Source: an uncultured Clostridia bacterium (lineage in GTDB: Bacteria > Bacillota > Clostridia > Oscillospirales > Ruminococcaceae). Taken from it: 35,282 nucleotides of DNA. The notes beneath the pieces were generated by a model. It ran no database searches, was not told the DNA's origin, and saw only the letters and a program-made list of their open reading frames with translations. Positions within the stretch are counted from its first letter, which is position 1. Every line of letters starts with the position of its first letter. The stretch is from the NCBI GenBank assembly GCA_947177735.1, contig CAMWVP010000015.1, positions 1 to 35,282 of the forward strand. The letters run 5' to 3'. The translations under genes were made by a program, and so were the position numbers. Below are positions 16,451 through 24,868 of this stretch, piece after piece.

Positions 16451-18055
16451 TTATTTCGCGTATTCGATCATACGGCTCTCGCGGATAAGATTTACCTTTA
16501 TCTGACCCGGATATTCCATTTCGTCTTCGATACGCTTTGCGATATCGCGTGCGAGTACTTTCATATCGTCGTCGTTGACGTGTTCGGGCTTTACCATAAT
16601 GCGGACTTCACGACCCGCCTGGATAGCGAATGACTTGTCGACGCCGCTGTACGAATTGCATATCTCTTCCAGCTTTTCAAGGCGCTTGATATAGTTCTCG
16701 TAATTCTCGGAACGCGCCGCAGGTCTTGCCGCGGAGATAGCGTCGGCAGCCTGAACCAGACACGCGATTACCGTGCGGCACTCCACATCGCCGTGGTGAG
16801 CCTCGATAGCGTGAATGACCTCGGGGTTCTCCTTATACTTTTTGCACACGTCAACGCCGATCTGAACGTGCGAGCCCTCGATCTCGTGGTCGAGCGACTT
16901 TCCGATATCGTGCAGCAGTCCCGCGCGGCGTGCCAGAGCAGCGTCCACGCCGAGCTCGCTCGCCATGATACCCGCGAGGTGCGCGACCTCGATGGAGTGG
17001 TTGAGAACGTTCTGCCTGAACGAGGTTCTGTACTTCAACCTGCCGATAAGGCGTACCAGCTCGTGATTGAGCCCGTTGACGTTGGTCTCGAGGACGGCTC
17101 TTTCGCCCTCCTGCTTGATACGCAGCTCGACCTCCTTGCGTGCCTTCTCGACGGTCTCCTCTATTCTCGCCGGGTGGATACGTCCGTCCTGAATAAGTCT
17201 CTCAAGCGCTATACGCGCGATCTCGCGTCTGACGTGATCGAAGCAGGACAGCGTGATAGCCTCGGGAGTATCGTCGATGATGAGGTCTACGCCCGTGAGC
17301 GTTTCGAGAGCGCGGATATTTCTGCCCTCGCGTCCGATGATACGTCCCTTCATCTCGTCGTTCGGGATAGCCACGACCGACACCGCCATTTCGGAAACGG
17401 TATCCGCCGCCAGTCTGGCGATAGCGAGCGAAATGTGCTCCCTCGCCTTTTCGTCGCATTCGTCCTTGAGCTTCTGCTCGTAGCTGCTGATCTTCAGCGC
17501 CTTCTCGTGGTTCAGCTCGCTGTCGAGCATTTCAAGCAGGTGCTCTTTAGCCTGATCCTGAGTGAAGCCCGATATCCTCTCGAGGATATCCATCTGACCC
17601 GCTTTGAGCTGTTCTGCCTCGGCGATCTTCTCATCGGCTTTCTTGTGCTTCTGGTGGAGCTGCTCCTCGAGCTTCTCCATCTTGTCCGTTTTTCTGTCGA
17701 GGTTTTCTTCTTTCTGAGCGATTCTTCTCTCGGAACGCGAAACCTCGCCTCTGCGCTCCTTAAGCTCCTTTTCAGCGTCATTTTTAAGCCGTTGGATATC
17801 TTTCTCGGCATTGGTACGCATAGCGTAAATTTCGTCCTTTGCCTCGACAAGCGCCGTCTTTTTCAGCGCTTCGGCTTTCTCGCCTGCTTCTTCGACAATT
17901 CTTGCCGCTTCCTTTTCGGCTGACTCAAACTGCGCCTCGGCGGTTTTCTTGCGGTGCTTTATGCCCTGCTGGAAGCAGAAGTACCCGCTCACGACCGCGC
18001 CGAGTATCAGCGATGAGACCATGCCGATGACCGCGACGTACAATTCCATTGTCAT
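16451..18055 (-). CDS. rny: Ribonuclease Y
   Basis: RNase Y is the membrane-anchored endoribonuclease that starts mRNA decay in many Firmicutes. The 534 residues show the usual order: an N-terminal membrane helix (about 5-27), a long charged coiled coil (about 30-200), a KH RNA-binding domain with [15 protein letters not shown] (~235) and an HD phosphodiesterase domain with LLHDIGK (HD at ~380) and EAHHGD. The C-terminus, [19 protein letters not shown], is typical. The length is that of the family. AAGGAGGGG lies 9 nt before the ATG. The gap to the hydrogenase/MCP gene holds a terminator-like hairpin, so the two are probably separate units. Confidence 0.98.
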   Translation of the reverse strand: MTMELYVAVIGMVSSLILGAVVSGYFCFQQGIKHRKKTAEAQFESAEKEAARIVEEAGEKAEALKKTALVEAKDEIYAMRTNAEKDIQRLKNDAEKELKERRGEVSRSERRIAQKEENLDRKTDKMEKLEEQLHQKHKKADEKIAEAEQLKAGQMDILERISGFTQDQAKEHLLEMLDSELNHEKALKISSYEQKLKDECDEKAREHISLAIARLAADTVSEMAVSVVAIPNDEMKGRIIGREGRNIRALETLTGVDLIIDDTPEAITLSCFDHVRREIARIALERLIQDGRIHPARIEETVEKARKEVELRIKQEGERAVLETNVNGLNHELVRLIGRLKYRTSFRQNVLNHSIEVAHLAGIMASELGVDAALARRAGLLHDIGKSLDHEIEGSHVQIGVDVCKKYKENPEVIHAIEAHHGDVECRTVIACLVQAADAISAARPAARSENYENYIKRLEKLEEICNSYSGVDKSFAIQAGREVRIMVKPEHVNDDDMKVLARDIAKRIEDEMEYPGQIKVNLIRESRMIEYAK

Positions 18056-18439
18056 TGTCGATTTCCCCTCCTTATCAAGCTCGCGCTATGCCGCGCGGCG
18101 AATAATTCGGCGGAATAAAATACAATTTTCAGCTGACAGCCTTTAAAGCGGCGGAGCGTCGCTCCTCCGTCAGCCGTCAGTCTACCCCCTAATGATTTTC
18201 CTAAAGTGTTATATTTCGGCGGACAACGGTGAAGAATTATATATTGAAGTTCCGCATAGCGGATAAGTGTGAACCGTTGCCCTGTGTACGCGCCGCATCG
18301 CGTTATATCGCGGTCAGCGTACTTAAAATAAAGCGCAAAAGCGCAGAGTAAAGAAAAAGATGTAAAATTAAAGGATCTCTCCGTAAATCGTACATTATGC
18401 CGCCACAACGTTATATAAACATAGCATCATAAACGTCAA
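18056..18439 (-). promoter_or_regulatory. rny promoter and long 5' leader
   Basis: On the minus strand, TTGACG (18434-18439) and TATATA (18412-18417), spaced 16 nt, form a plausible promoter. This gives rny an untranslated leader of about 350 nt. The leader contains short dyads such as GGAGCG-A-CGCTCC near 18160 and a CGCG-rich block near 18280-18320. A reading frame across it, overlapping rny as ATGA, does not look like protein. A long leader is consistent with post-transcriptional control of rny, but no known riboswitch is recognised. Confidence 0.45.
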
Positions 18440-18796
18440 AGCAATTTTCAAAGTGACTGACCTCAAAAATAGCCTAATTATATTTTACTACAAATTGCCT
18501 AAAATGTCAAGTGAAATAGCCAAATATTTTTGTTTATTTTGAAAAGTTTTTATTGTAAAGCTGAAATGCCGCAAAATACCGTGAAACGTGAATAAAAAAG
18601 AGGCTTAGAAAAGCGGAGAAGCGGCAAAGAATCTTTTAGCGTAATACAAAAAAGATCGTCTCATGCGAAAAAAGAGTGAAACATCGTCTTAATCTATGAT
18701 CAATTATTAACCTTATATAAATTATGCAGCAGAGAAAAAAAGAAGCAAAAGGTCTGTCGCTATTCTTGTTTTGTATAGGGTATGTATTTGCCCCTA
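18440..18796. other. AT-rich non-coding gap at the island edge
   Basis: I see no gene or strong structure here. The base composition changes visibly from the rny side to the AT-rich island side, so this is the probable left boundary zone of the accessory island. No repeat of the right-hand flank near 28.4-28.6 kb was found by eye. Confidence 0.4.
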
Positions 18797-19510
18797 TTAC
18801 AGCAGAATTTGAACTAAATTGCGGATACTATTTACCTCATAATCAACTAATACATTTTCGGGTTTTATTTTGCCTTTTGGATTATAATAGCATACATCCA
18901 TTCCTATAGCTTTAGCACCTATAATGTCATTGCTGACGGAATCACCTATCATTATGCACTCATCTGATTTACACTTTAAATCTCTAATGATATAGCTATA
19001 AAACTCTTTCATAGGTTTAATATATCCAATTTCCTCAGAAATGTAAAGTCGATGTGTGTACGGCAGAAAGTCAAATAACCTTTCTTTTTGTACACGCTCC
19101 ATTCCATTTGTGGCTAGAACTAATTTATACCTTTCGGACAATTTCATATAGATAGACAATGTATCGGGTTCTGTCATTACCCTTGATGATGAAATGCTTT
19201 TCAGATAGCAATTCACAAGTTCTTGCACATCATAAGCTTTTCCATATGTCTCCAACAAATATTCAAAGTGTTTTCTTAAATATTGATAATAATACACATG
19301 ATAATTCTCTTGTACGTCTTTTTCTTCTGTTTTATCTAAATTGCTCTCCTCCCATGCTTTCCAACCGCATTTTTCGTCTGTTTCAAAATATTCTTTAGAG
19401 GGTTCGATACCCAATTTTTCAGCAATATTTCTTTGCGCTGTTGCAAATGCAAAGTAAAAATCAAGCAATGTATCATCCACATCAAAAATTAAGTATTTAT
19501 AAATTGGCAT
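18797..19510 (-). CDS. YjjG-type HAD-family nucleotidase/phosphatase
   Basis: This 237-residue HAD hydrolase is closest to the YjjG family, which dephosphorylates nucleoside monophosphates, notably non-canonical pyrimidines. Motif I is FDVDDTLLD, with the nucleophile and acid aspartates. Motif II is LATNG, motif III has the lysine in IGYIKPMKEF, and motif IV is MIGDSVSNDIIGA. A helical cap lies between motifs I and II. GGAGGAG precedes the ATG. The coding sequence is clearly more AT-rich than rny and the chemotaxis genes, which suggests transfer with the island. The exact substrate is unproven. Confidence 0.9.
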   Translation of the reverse strand: MPIYKYLIFDVDDTLLDFYFAFATAQRNIAEKLGIEPSKEYFETDEKCGWKAWEESNLDKTEEKDVQENYHVYYYQYLRKHFEYLLETYGKAYDVQELVNCYLKSISSSRVMTEPDTLSIYMKLSERYKLVLATNGMERVQKERLFDFLPYTHRLYISEEIGYIKPMKEFYSYIIRDLKCKSDECIMIGDSVSNDIIGAKAIGMDVCYYNPKGKIKPENVLVDYEVNSIRNLVQILL

Positions 19511-19568
19511 AAAAGCTCCTCCTTACAAAATTTCTCGAATATTATAATAATACTGATTGTTGATCGAA

Positions 19569-19728
19569 GTATAGACAAGGTTTGTGACAAGATCTGTGCA
19601 CGTACGATGTTCCATCGCACTGCGCAAGGACGCATTATGCGCCTGTTGTCTTTAGGACAACTACGCAAAACGCTCCAATGAGATTTGACGCAGCGATAGG
19701 TGCGAAATTGGCGCAAAGATGTCTATAC
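19569..19728. mobile_element. Possible 160-bp MITE-like element
   Basis: Inverted 9-bp ends, GTATAGACA (19569-19577) and TGTCTATAC (19720-19728), bound a non-coding stretch full of small dyads: CGATG-TTC-CATCG, CGCATTATGCG and GTTGTC-CTAAA-GACAAC (minus strand). It has no protein gene. The flanks (to about 19910) also hold nothing recognisable. A mobile miniature element or a structured RNA would both fit. Target-site duplication was not seen with certainty. Confidence 0.4.
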
Positions 19729-19910
19729 GTAGGTCGGCAATTAGTATAACCTAAAAAAATAACCCTTGCAAAAAACAAGGTTTTTGTGACATCGTTACTA
19801 AAAAAATTTCGCCAAGTGCAACGCCATACAGTAGAATTGCCCCGAGCATTTTTCACGGTTTCGCAAATCGAAATCGCGGACGACTATCCGCAAAGTTAAA
19901 AACGCGCCTG

Positions 19911-21409
19911 TTAAACTGATGGTGGACCGTTGTCAACCATATCCAAAACCTTGCTTGGCACTTCCCGCTTTTCCAGCTCAAAGAGCAGTTCATCTTCAAT
20001 TGTAACGGGCTTATCACCCGAATTGAATGTTATTGTAGCTTTGTCATCATACAGATAAATCTTGTTTACAAAGATGTTGATAAGCATTCTTCGGTACTTT
20101 ATATCGTTGATATTTCCCTTTTTTAGAGAAGTAAGGAAAAATCTGATGGAATTTTCCGATATCTTGGCGAATGGTGTTTCCTCAATCGCTATCTGTTTTT
20201 CAAGCTCTTTATGTTCATTTTCAAGTGTGAGTACTTTTTCGCCCAACGTCTTGCGGAGGCTTTCAGTATCACAATCAAGAATGAAATTAACGGCATTTTC
20301 GTGCTTTCGTTCGTTATCCGCCAGCAACTTTTGTAAACGTTTTAAATTCGAGATGTCTTTATCGGTATTACCAACAGCAACTACCTCTTTAGCTATTCGG
20401 TCAATATTTTCATCGGACAGCAGTCTGCGGCATTCGGAAATAACCAAATCTTCGATAAAGTCTTTGCCTACCCTCTTTTTTTCACAGCCCTTGGGCTTTT
20501 CCAAGGTTTTCTTGCAGACGTAATATCGGTAAACTTTTCCTTGTTTGCCCGTTCCCGAATACCCAACCAACATTATCCGCAAAACAGCTTTGTTGTCAGC
20601 AGATACTCAACCTTAGCTTTCGCTCTCGCGGGAGTTTTTCTGTTGACCTTTAGCTTTTTTGCAACACGTTCAAAAAGTTCATCTGATACTATCTGAGGAA
20701 CCTCCCCTCTTGTTTCAACGTCTTTGTGAATATAATACCCTAAATACCGTCTGTTGTTCAAAATGGTATGTAGGGAGTTTTTGTTGAACGCAACCCCCGT
20801 TGAAGTTTTTACGCCTTGTGAATTCAGAAATTCGGTAATTTCCGATACCTTACTTCCGTCGGCATACATCTGAAAAATTGTTTGCACAAAGGGAGCCATT
20901 TCGGGGTCGATTTCATATCTTTTCTCGCTGTTTATCCTATAGCCGAGCGGAACTCCACCGCCGTTATACATATATCTCTCGGCATTATAGTCCATACCTC
21001 TCTTTATCTTTTCAGCAAGTTCTTCACTGTAAAACTGCGCCTGAGCCATCATCATATTTCTGAAAAACCTGCCCGAAGGGTCTTCGGTAAAGTTCTCGGT
21101 AGCCGATACTAATGTAACTCCGTTAATAACAAGTTTGTTTTCGTTTGTAAGCGTCTGCATTAAGTTCCGTCCAAATCGGTCAATAGAATACACAAGAACT
21201 GTATCGAATTTGTGCTTGGCACTGTCCGCTAACAGCTTTCTCAACGATGGTCGCTCATCTGTTTTTCCGCTTATGGCATTGTCGCTGTAAATGTCCACAA
21301 TTTCGTGCTCGTGTTTTTGTGCATATTCACGGCAGACTTTTACTTGTTCCTCAATACTGGCTTCTCTTTGTGAACTTGAACTGAACCGAGCGTATATTAC
21401 TGCGTTCAT
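19911..21409 (-). pseudogene. Large serine recombinase, broken by a small deletion
   Basis: The first part (20573-21409, 278 residues) has the serine-recombinase catalytic domain, with YARFSSSSQREASIEEQ, YSDNAISGKTDERPSL, VYSIDRFGRN and a recombinase domain. It ends abruptly in TTKLFCG followed by a stop. The second part (19911-20582) continues in another frame from MLVGYSGTGKQGKVYRYYVC through a zinc-ribbon half, a coiled coil and a normal C-terminus. Together they make about 500 residues, the usual family length. Relatives have a second cysteine of the zinc CxxC at the break. Here it is missing, so a deletion of about 10 nt caused the frameshift. The gene would once have moved the island; it is probably inactive now. 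Confidence 0.85.
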
Positions 21410-21521
21410 AGCTTTTTTCTCCTTTTCCCATATTTGTTAAATGGATAAGTATATCAGCAAAAAACTTTAATAGGTTATCGCGGTCAATCTTTTACAGTTC
21501 TTGCCAATCAGTCTGCACATT

Positions 21522-22028
21522 TTACTTGCGTTTTTGGAGTTTGATAACGGGAGTACTGTCGTCAAAATCAATAATGTAATCGGCAGGGGAAGTTGCAAGG
21601 CGGCTTGATATATCTTCATCAAGTTTGATTGGGGTCACGCTGTTTTCTTCGGACATAATGCCGAAATCGCAGTAATCTAATTCGAGGTGAGCTGTTACAC
21701 CCCAACAGGAAACCTCTCTTAAAACATAAACTTTGTTATCGTGAATAGCCGCTTTTACGGCAAATTCACCGTTGGAATAATGTACGATTTTCCGCTGTTC
21801 CGTATCCCAAATAAAGACGATACCGCCTTGCCCCTGTGAAACAGACACACAGCACACAACATATACACCGAAAACATCTGCGTTGATATACTCAATGTAC
21901 GGACTTTCACAGTCCGAAATATCGTGCCATATTTCTTTGAGCATATCGAAAGTAACGGTTTGATGTTCCTCTTTGACCGTAATGTCTATAAGAGTGTTTC
22001 CGTCTCCGAGCGATATTTTCGGTGTCAT
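21522..22028 (-). CDS. Hypothetical protein of the recombinase cluster
   Basis: I do not recognise this 168-residue protein. It is acidic and apparently cytoplasmic, with no membrane segment or signal peptide. The composition suggests an all-beta fold (FGVYVVCCVSVSQGQGGIVF, DNKVYVLREVSCWGVTAHL). AAGGGGTAG precedes the ATG. It lies 59 nt after the beta-helix gene and before the broken recombinase, on the same strand, so it is probably co-transcribed with them. Confidence 0.7.
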   Translation of the reverse strand: MTPKISLGDGNTLIDITVKEEHQTVTFDMLKEIWHDISDCESPYIEYINADVFGVYVVCCVSVSQGQGGIVFIWDTEQRKIVHYSNGEFAVKAAIHDNKVYVLREVSCWGVTAHLELDYCDFGIMSEENSVTPIKLDEDISSRLATSPADYIIDFDDSTPVIKLQKRK

Positions 22029-22087
22029 AAATTCTACCCCTTGTTGTTTTTTCGGTTCGGCTTTGTGCTGTGCAATTTTAATGATAT

Positions 22088-22657
22088 TTAATCTACCATA
22101 ATGCTTGAATCAATAACTATATTTCCGTCAATTACAACCCTGTTTGATTCGAGAAAATCTTCAGTGTCAAACGTAAAATCATCACTATTTGATTCAACCG
22201 TAATTTCATACGGATCTTTTATAACAGCACACCCTCTCACCTTGACATTTCCTTTTACGGTAACGTGTCCGACAACTTCTGCCAATTCAAGAACGGAAGC
22301 GTTACCACATATTATTGCATATTCGCCTACGGTCACCTCATTGCCGTCTACCGCCGCTTGGTCGCATATTATCGCGTTACCGTCAACAACAGAGCGGTTA
22401 CAAACATACGCGTTGTCCTTTACAACGGCGTTACCCATTACAACAGCGTCTTCATCTACCCAGCATTCTCCGCTGTGAGACAGATTGCTCTCCGATTCAA
22501 TCCAGCCGCCAAGGTCTCCTTTGGTAACAGAACCGTCCTTTGTCGGCGGTTCAATATCTCTTAACGCTCGGATACGTCTGACAGTACGTTCCGTGTAATT
22601 GCTGTCCGTCACTGTTTTTACTTCGCCCGTGAATTCATATTTCGCCGTGTTTGCCAT
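22088..22657 (-). CDS. Left-handed beta-helix (YdcK-like) repeat protein
   Basis: The 189-residue protein has an N-terminal part (ERTVRRIRALRDIEPPTKDG) followed by GDLGGWIESESNLSHSG. An array of short repeats of the type G-x-A-x-V-x-x then follows (CWVDEDAVVMGNAVVKDNAY and on). Such repeats fold into a left-handed parallel beta-helix. The GDLGGWIE...NLS...WV signature is found in YdcK-type and phage-borne proteins whose function is not established. The ATG at 22657 has AAGGAG about 10 nt upstream. The upstream frame overlaps the resolvase gene and is not likely to be translated. Confidence 0.8.
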   Translation of the reverse strand: MANTAKYEFTGEVKTVTDSNYTERTVRRIRALRDIEPPTKDGSVTKGDLGGWIESESNLSHSGECWVDEDAVVMGNAVVKDNAYVCNRSVVDGNAIICDQAAVDGNEVTVGEYAIICGNASVLELAEVVGHVTVKGNVKVRGCAVIKDPYEITVESNSDDFTFDTEDFLESNRVVIDGNIVIDSSIMVD

Positions 22658-22670
22658 TGTAGAATACTCC

Positions 22671-23300
22671 TTATGGAAATAGTTTGTTTTGAGGTTGTCT
22701 CTCCACGATTTTAAGATACTTATAAATCGTAGGATAAGACAAACCACATAGCCTTGAAAACTCTGCCTTGTTTATCTCGCCGTTTTTGTACTTCGGATAG
22801 TGCTTGTAAAAAATATTCGGAATATCATCAGCCGTTGTAGCAGGTCTGCCTATGGTCTTTCCTTTTGCTTTGGCATTCTCCATACCGCTTTTAACACGCT
22901 GACTTATCATATTTCTTTCAAGCTCTGCAAACACCCCCATCATCTTTAACATTCCCTCGGTCATAGGGTCAAGCTCGTTGGTGCAGTCCACTATAAAACT
23001 TCCCAGAACCAGCTTTATTTTCCGCTCCTTTGCAAGCTCGATAATGTCACAAAGCTGTTTTGTACTTCTGGTTATTCTGCTGACTTCGGTTGCAATTACT
23101 GTATCGCCAGAACTCACTGTATTCAGCAGTTTGTTAAGTTCGGAACGGTTGACTTTCATTCCGCTTTCATACTCAAGGTAGATAGTAGTGTCAGCCGCTC
23201 CCTGTTGTTTCAGTTCCCGAACCTGTCTTTGAATGTCTTGCTGTTTCTCGTTCGTGGAACATCTTGCGTACCCGTAAATCAAATTGTTCATCTCTTTCAT
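22671..23300 (-). CDS. Small serine recombinase (resolvase/invertase family)
   Basis: This ~209-residue site-specific recombinase has the resolvase catalytic domain. YGYARCSTNEKQQDIQRQ contains the nucleophile serine. VIATEVSRITRSTKQL, MMGVFAELERNMISQRVKSG and GKTIGRPATT follow. A C-terminal helix-turn-helix (EFSRLCGLSYPTIYKYL) binds DNA. Start choice is open: the ATG at 23300 has only an ~11-nt leader from the promoter and no ribosome site. The ATG at 23291 or a TTG at 23282 (LIYGYAR, the usual family start) are alternatives. It may resolve or invert DNA within the island. Confidence 0.9.
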   Translation of the reverse strand: MKEMNNLIYGYARCSTNEKQQDIQRQVRELKQQGAADTTIYLEYESGMKVNRSELNKLLNTVSSGDTVIATEVSRITRSTKQLCDIIELAKERKIKLVLGSFIVDCTNELDPMTEGMLKMMGVFAELERNMISQRVKSGMENAKAKGKTIGRPATTADDIPNIFYKHYPKYKNGEINKAEFSRLCGLSYPTIYKYLKIVERQPQNKLFP

Positions 23301-23317
23301 ATAATATGCGCAATTAT

Positions 23318-23346
23318 ATTATAAGATATAAACAAAAAGAAGTCAA
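23318..23346 (-). promoter_or_regulatory. Strong sigma-A-type promoter of the resolvase gene
   Basis: On the minus strand, TTGACT (23341-23346) and a perfect TATAAT (23318-23323) are separated by 17 nt. Transcription would start around 23311, very close to the first ATG. Confidence 0.85.
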
Positions 23347-23370
23347 GTATTTCTTTAATATTTTTTAAAT

Positions 23371-23406
23371 TTTTTTGCCAAATCTTTTAGAAAATTCGGC
23401 AAAAAA
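23371..23406. repeat. Long AT-rich dyad upstream of the resolvase promoter
   Basis: TTTTTTGCC (23371-23379) pairs with GGCAAAAAA (23398-23406), and the inner part (TTTT-AG-AAAA) continues the symmetry with two mismatches. The T run comes before the stem rather than after it, so it is not a standard terminator. Resolvases bind dyads next to their own genes; a res-like binding site is possible. Confidence 0.4.
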
Positions 23407-23464
23407 TATTCAAGCGTAACCACAAACGAAAAGAGATGTTTTATTTTATATAATCTCGGGGATA

Positions 23465-23497
23465 ATCGGGGCACAATTATAACGGTCATGCCCCGAT
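23465..23497 (-). terminator. Hairpin after the 50-residue gene
   Basis: A 9-bp stem, ATCGGGGCA (23465-23473) with TGCCCCGAT (23489-23497), lies 26 nt after the stop of the small gene on the minus strand. A second CGGGGAT copy lies beside it. No clear T run follows, so termination is uncertain. Confidence 0.4.
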
Positions 23498-23522
23498 ATG
23501 TAATCAGCACCAATAAAGCACA

Positions 23523-23675
23523 TCACATTCTTTCATGCCCTGTGCTAATAAAGCGAACATTAGCTCCTGCATACTGTGCTAAAATGATTTGTTTCGCTTC
23601 ATTCATAGAATGGGCTTGGACGACAGTTTCCGTTCTACGACCGTTAACTGTAAATGTCAACCTGTATCTATTCAA
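23523..23675 (-). CDS. Small hypothetical protein (50 aa), TTG start
   Basis: A strong AAAGGGGGTGAG site lies 4 nt upstream of a TTG codon that opens a 50-codon frame. The product begins NRYRLTFTVNGRRTETVVQA after the initiator and ends ISTGHERM. It looks like a small beta-alpha-beta protein and I do not recognise it. It follows the membrane coiled-coil gene by 45 nt on the same strand. Support comes from the ribosome site, compact gene spacing and a protein-like sequence. Confidence 0.6.
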   Translation of the reverse strand: MNRYRLTFTVNGRRTETVVQAHSMNEAKQIILAQYAGANVRFISTGHERM

Positions 23676-23720
23676 ACTACTCACCCCCTTTCATTGCCGT
23701 ATACCCGTAATTAAAGAACA

Positions 23721-24857
23721 TTATCTTAACAGATGATTAAACACTCCGCCGCGAGTGCATTTATAGCGCAATGTGCAATCACGGCAATCTTTGCCCCTTG
23801 CTTTCGCACAGTGCGCAGAGCCTAACAAATCAACGGTTCTGTACTTTTCACGCACACCGTCTGCAATACTGCGGAGAAATCCGCCCGAGTATCCTCCTGA
23901 ACTGTTGCCCTGTAAACCGAAACCGCCCCCGTCGAGGAACGAAACAAGCTGTTCGTTCAGAGAATTTGTGTATTGCTGGTTTTGCAGTATTTCCCGCTGC
24001 ATACGCAGCTGCGCCCTTGCAATATCATTATGCTCTTGCAGTAAAGTTTGGTTTACATAGCTGTCATATCGCTCTATTGCATATTTCAAATCATACTCGG
24101 AGGTTTGGAGGAACATTGCCAGATATGTAAGCGCCTGAAGATTACAGTATGGAATAGGTATGATATTTTTATCATACACTTCCTGCAACGCGTTCCTTGT
24201 ATAATTGATTTTGTCATTTAAATCGGCAATTTCCGCAGACCAAACGGCAAGCTGATTTTCTTTGTAGTCTTTCAGCACGATCTCATATTCACGACAGTCC
24301 GCTCTGTATTGTTCATACTTTTGAACGTATTTTTCGTGAGTTTCTCTGTCAAGCTGTTCTTGCCGCATTCTGTTCTGTTCATCTATTTGGCGGCACTGCA
24401 TTTGATATTCGGGAGAATTCCGTATTTTCTCTATACTTTGCTCTTTTATCTTGTCCTTTTTCAAGAAAGCTTTTAAAGCGTCAAACATCAAGCAAATAAA
24501 TCCCCAAATCACACCAAGCATTGCCAAAACAGACACCCACGAAAAAGGCACCCACGATAAGATTGAATTTTTTATAGAGAGAATCTTTAAGAATGGCATA
24601 ACAACCGCAGCAACAAGACTAACAACCATTATTACTACACCGCGTATCCAAAAAGGAGGTGGAACTATGTGCGGTGGATTGATAACGGGATATGGAATAG
24701 GGCTTACCTTTTCCGACCTTTCTTTGGGTTCAAGAGGTCTAATCGGTCTTTCGGGCTTTTCGCTGTCAAGTTTCTTGATTTCCTCTTCCATTTTGGAGAT
24801 CATATATTCAAGAGAACACGCTGTCTTTACAACTTCTAATTCTTGTGTTTTATCCAT
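23721..24857 (-). CDS. Membrane coiled-coil protein with C-terminal four-cysteine motif
   Basis: I do not recognise this 378-residue protein. It starts with a short acidic helix, then a Pro-rich stretch (residues ~35-68). Two hydrophobic helices follow (about 70-92 and 104-126). A long Gln/Glu/Arg-rich coiled coil (about 135-315) and a Gly/Ser linker come next. The end carries cysteines C350, C358, C361 and C367, a C-x7-C-x2-C-x5-C pattern. This is nearly the Fe-S signature at the end of the upstream Nth-like gene. The long charged part probably faces the cytoplasm. AAGGAG lies 7 nt before the ATG. It starts 11 nt after the Nth-like gene, so the two are probably one unit. Confidence 0.75.
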   Translation of the reverse strand: MDKTQELEVVKTACSLEYMISKMEEEIKKLDSEKPERPIRPLEPKERSEKVSPIPYPVINPPHIVPPPFWIRGVVIMVVSLVAAVVMPFLKILSIKNSILSWVPFSWVSVLAMLGVIWGFICLMFDALKAFLKKDKIKEQSIEKIRNSPEYQMQCRQIDEQNRMRQEQLDRETHEKYVQKYEQYRADCREYEIVLKDYKENQLAVWSAEIADLNDKINYTRNALQEVYDKNIIPIPYCNLQALTYLAMFLQTSEYDLKYAIERYDSYVNQTLLQEHNDIARAQLRMQREILQNQQYTNSLNEQLVSFLDGGGFGLQGNSSGGYSGGFLRSIADGVREKYRTVDLLGSAHCAKARGKDCRDCTLRYKCTRGGVFNHLLR

Positions 24858-24868
24858 TTCTTTACTCC

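Noticed and set aside
18052-18408. 118-codon minus-strand frame overlapping the rny start as ATGA
   Set aside because: The composition is not protein-like, there is no family resemblance, and it spans the probable rny leader.
18724-18909. 61-codon plus-strand frame at the island edge
   Set aside because: There is no ribosome site, and the C-terminal half overlaps the HAD gene.
19919-19926. TGGTGGA match to the tRNA-Ala 3' end as a left attachment site
   Set aside because: Seven bases is within chance, and the island has no tyrosine integrase.
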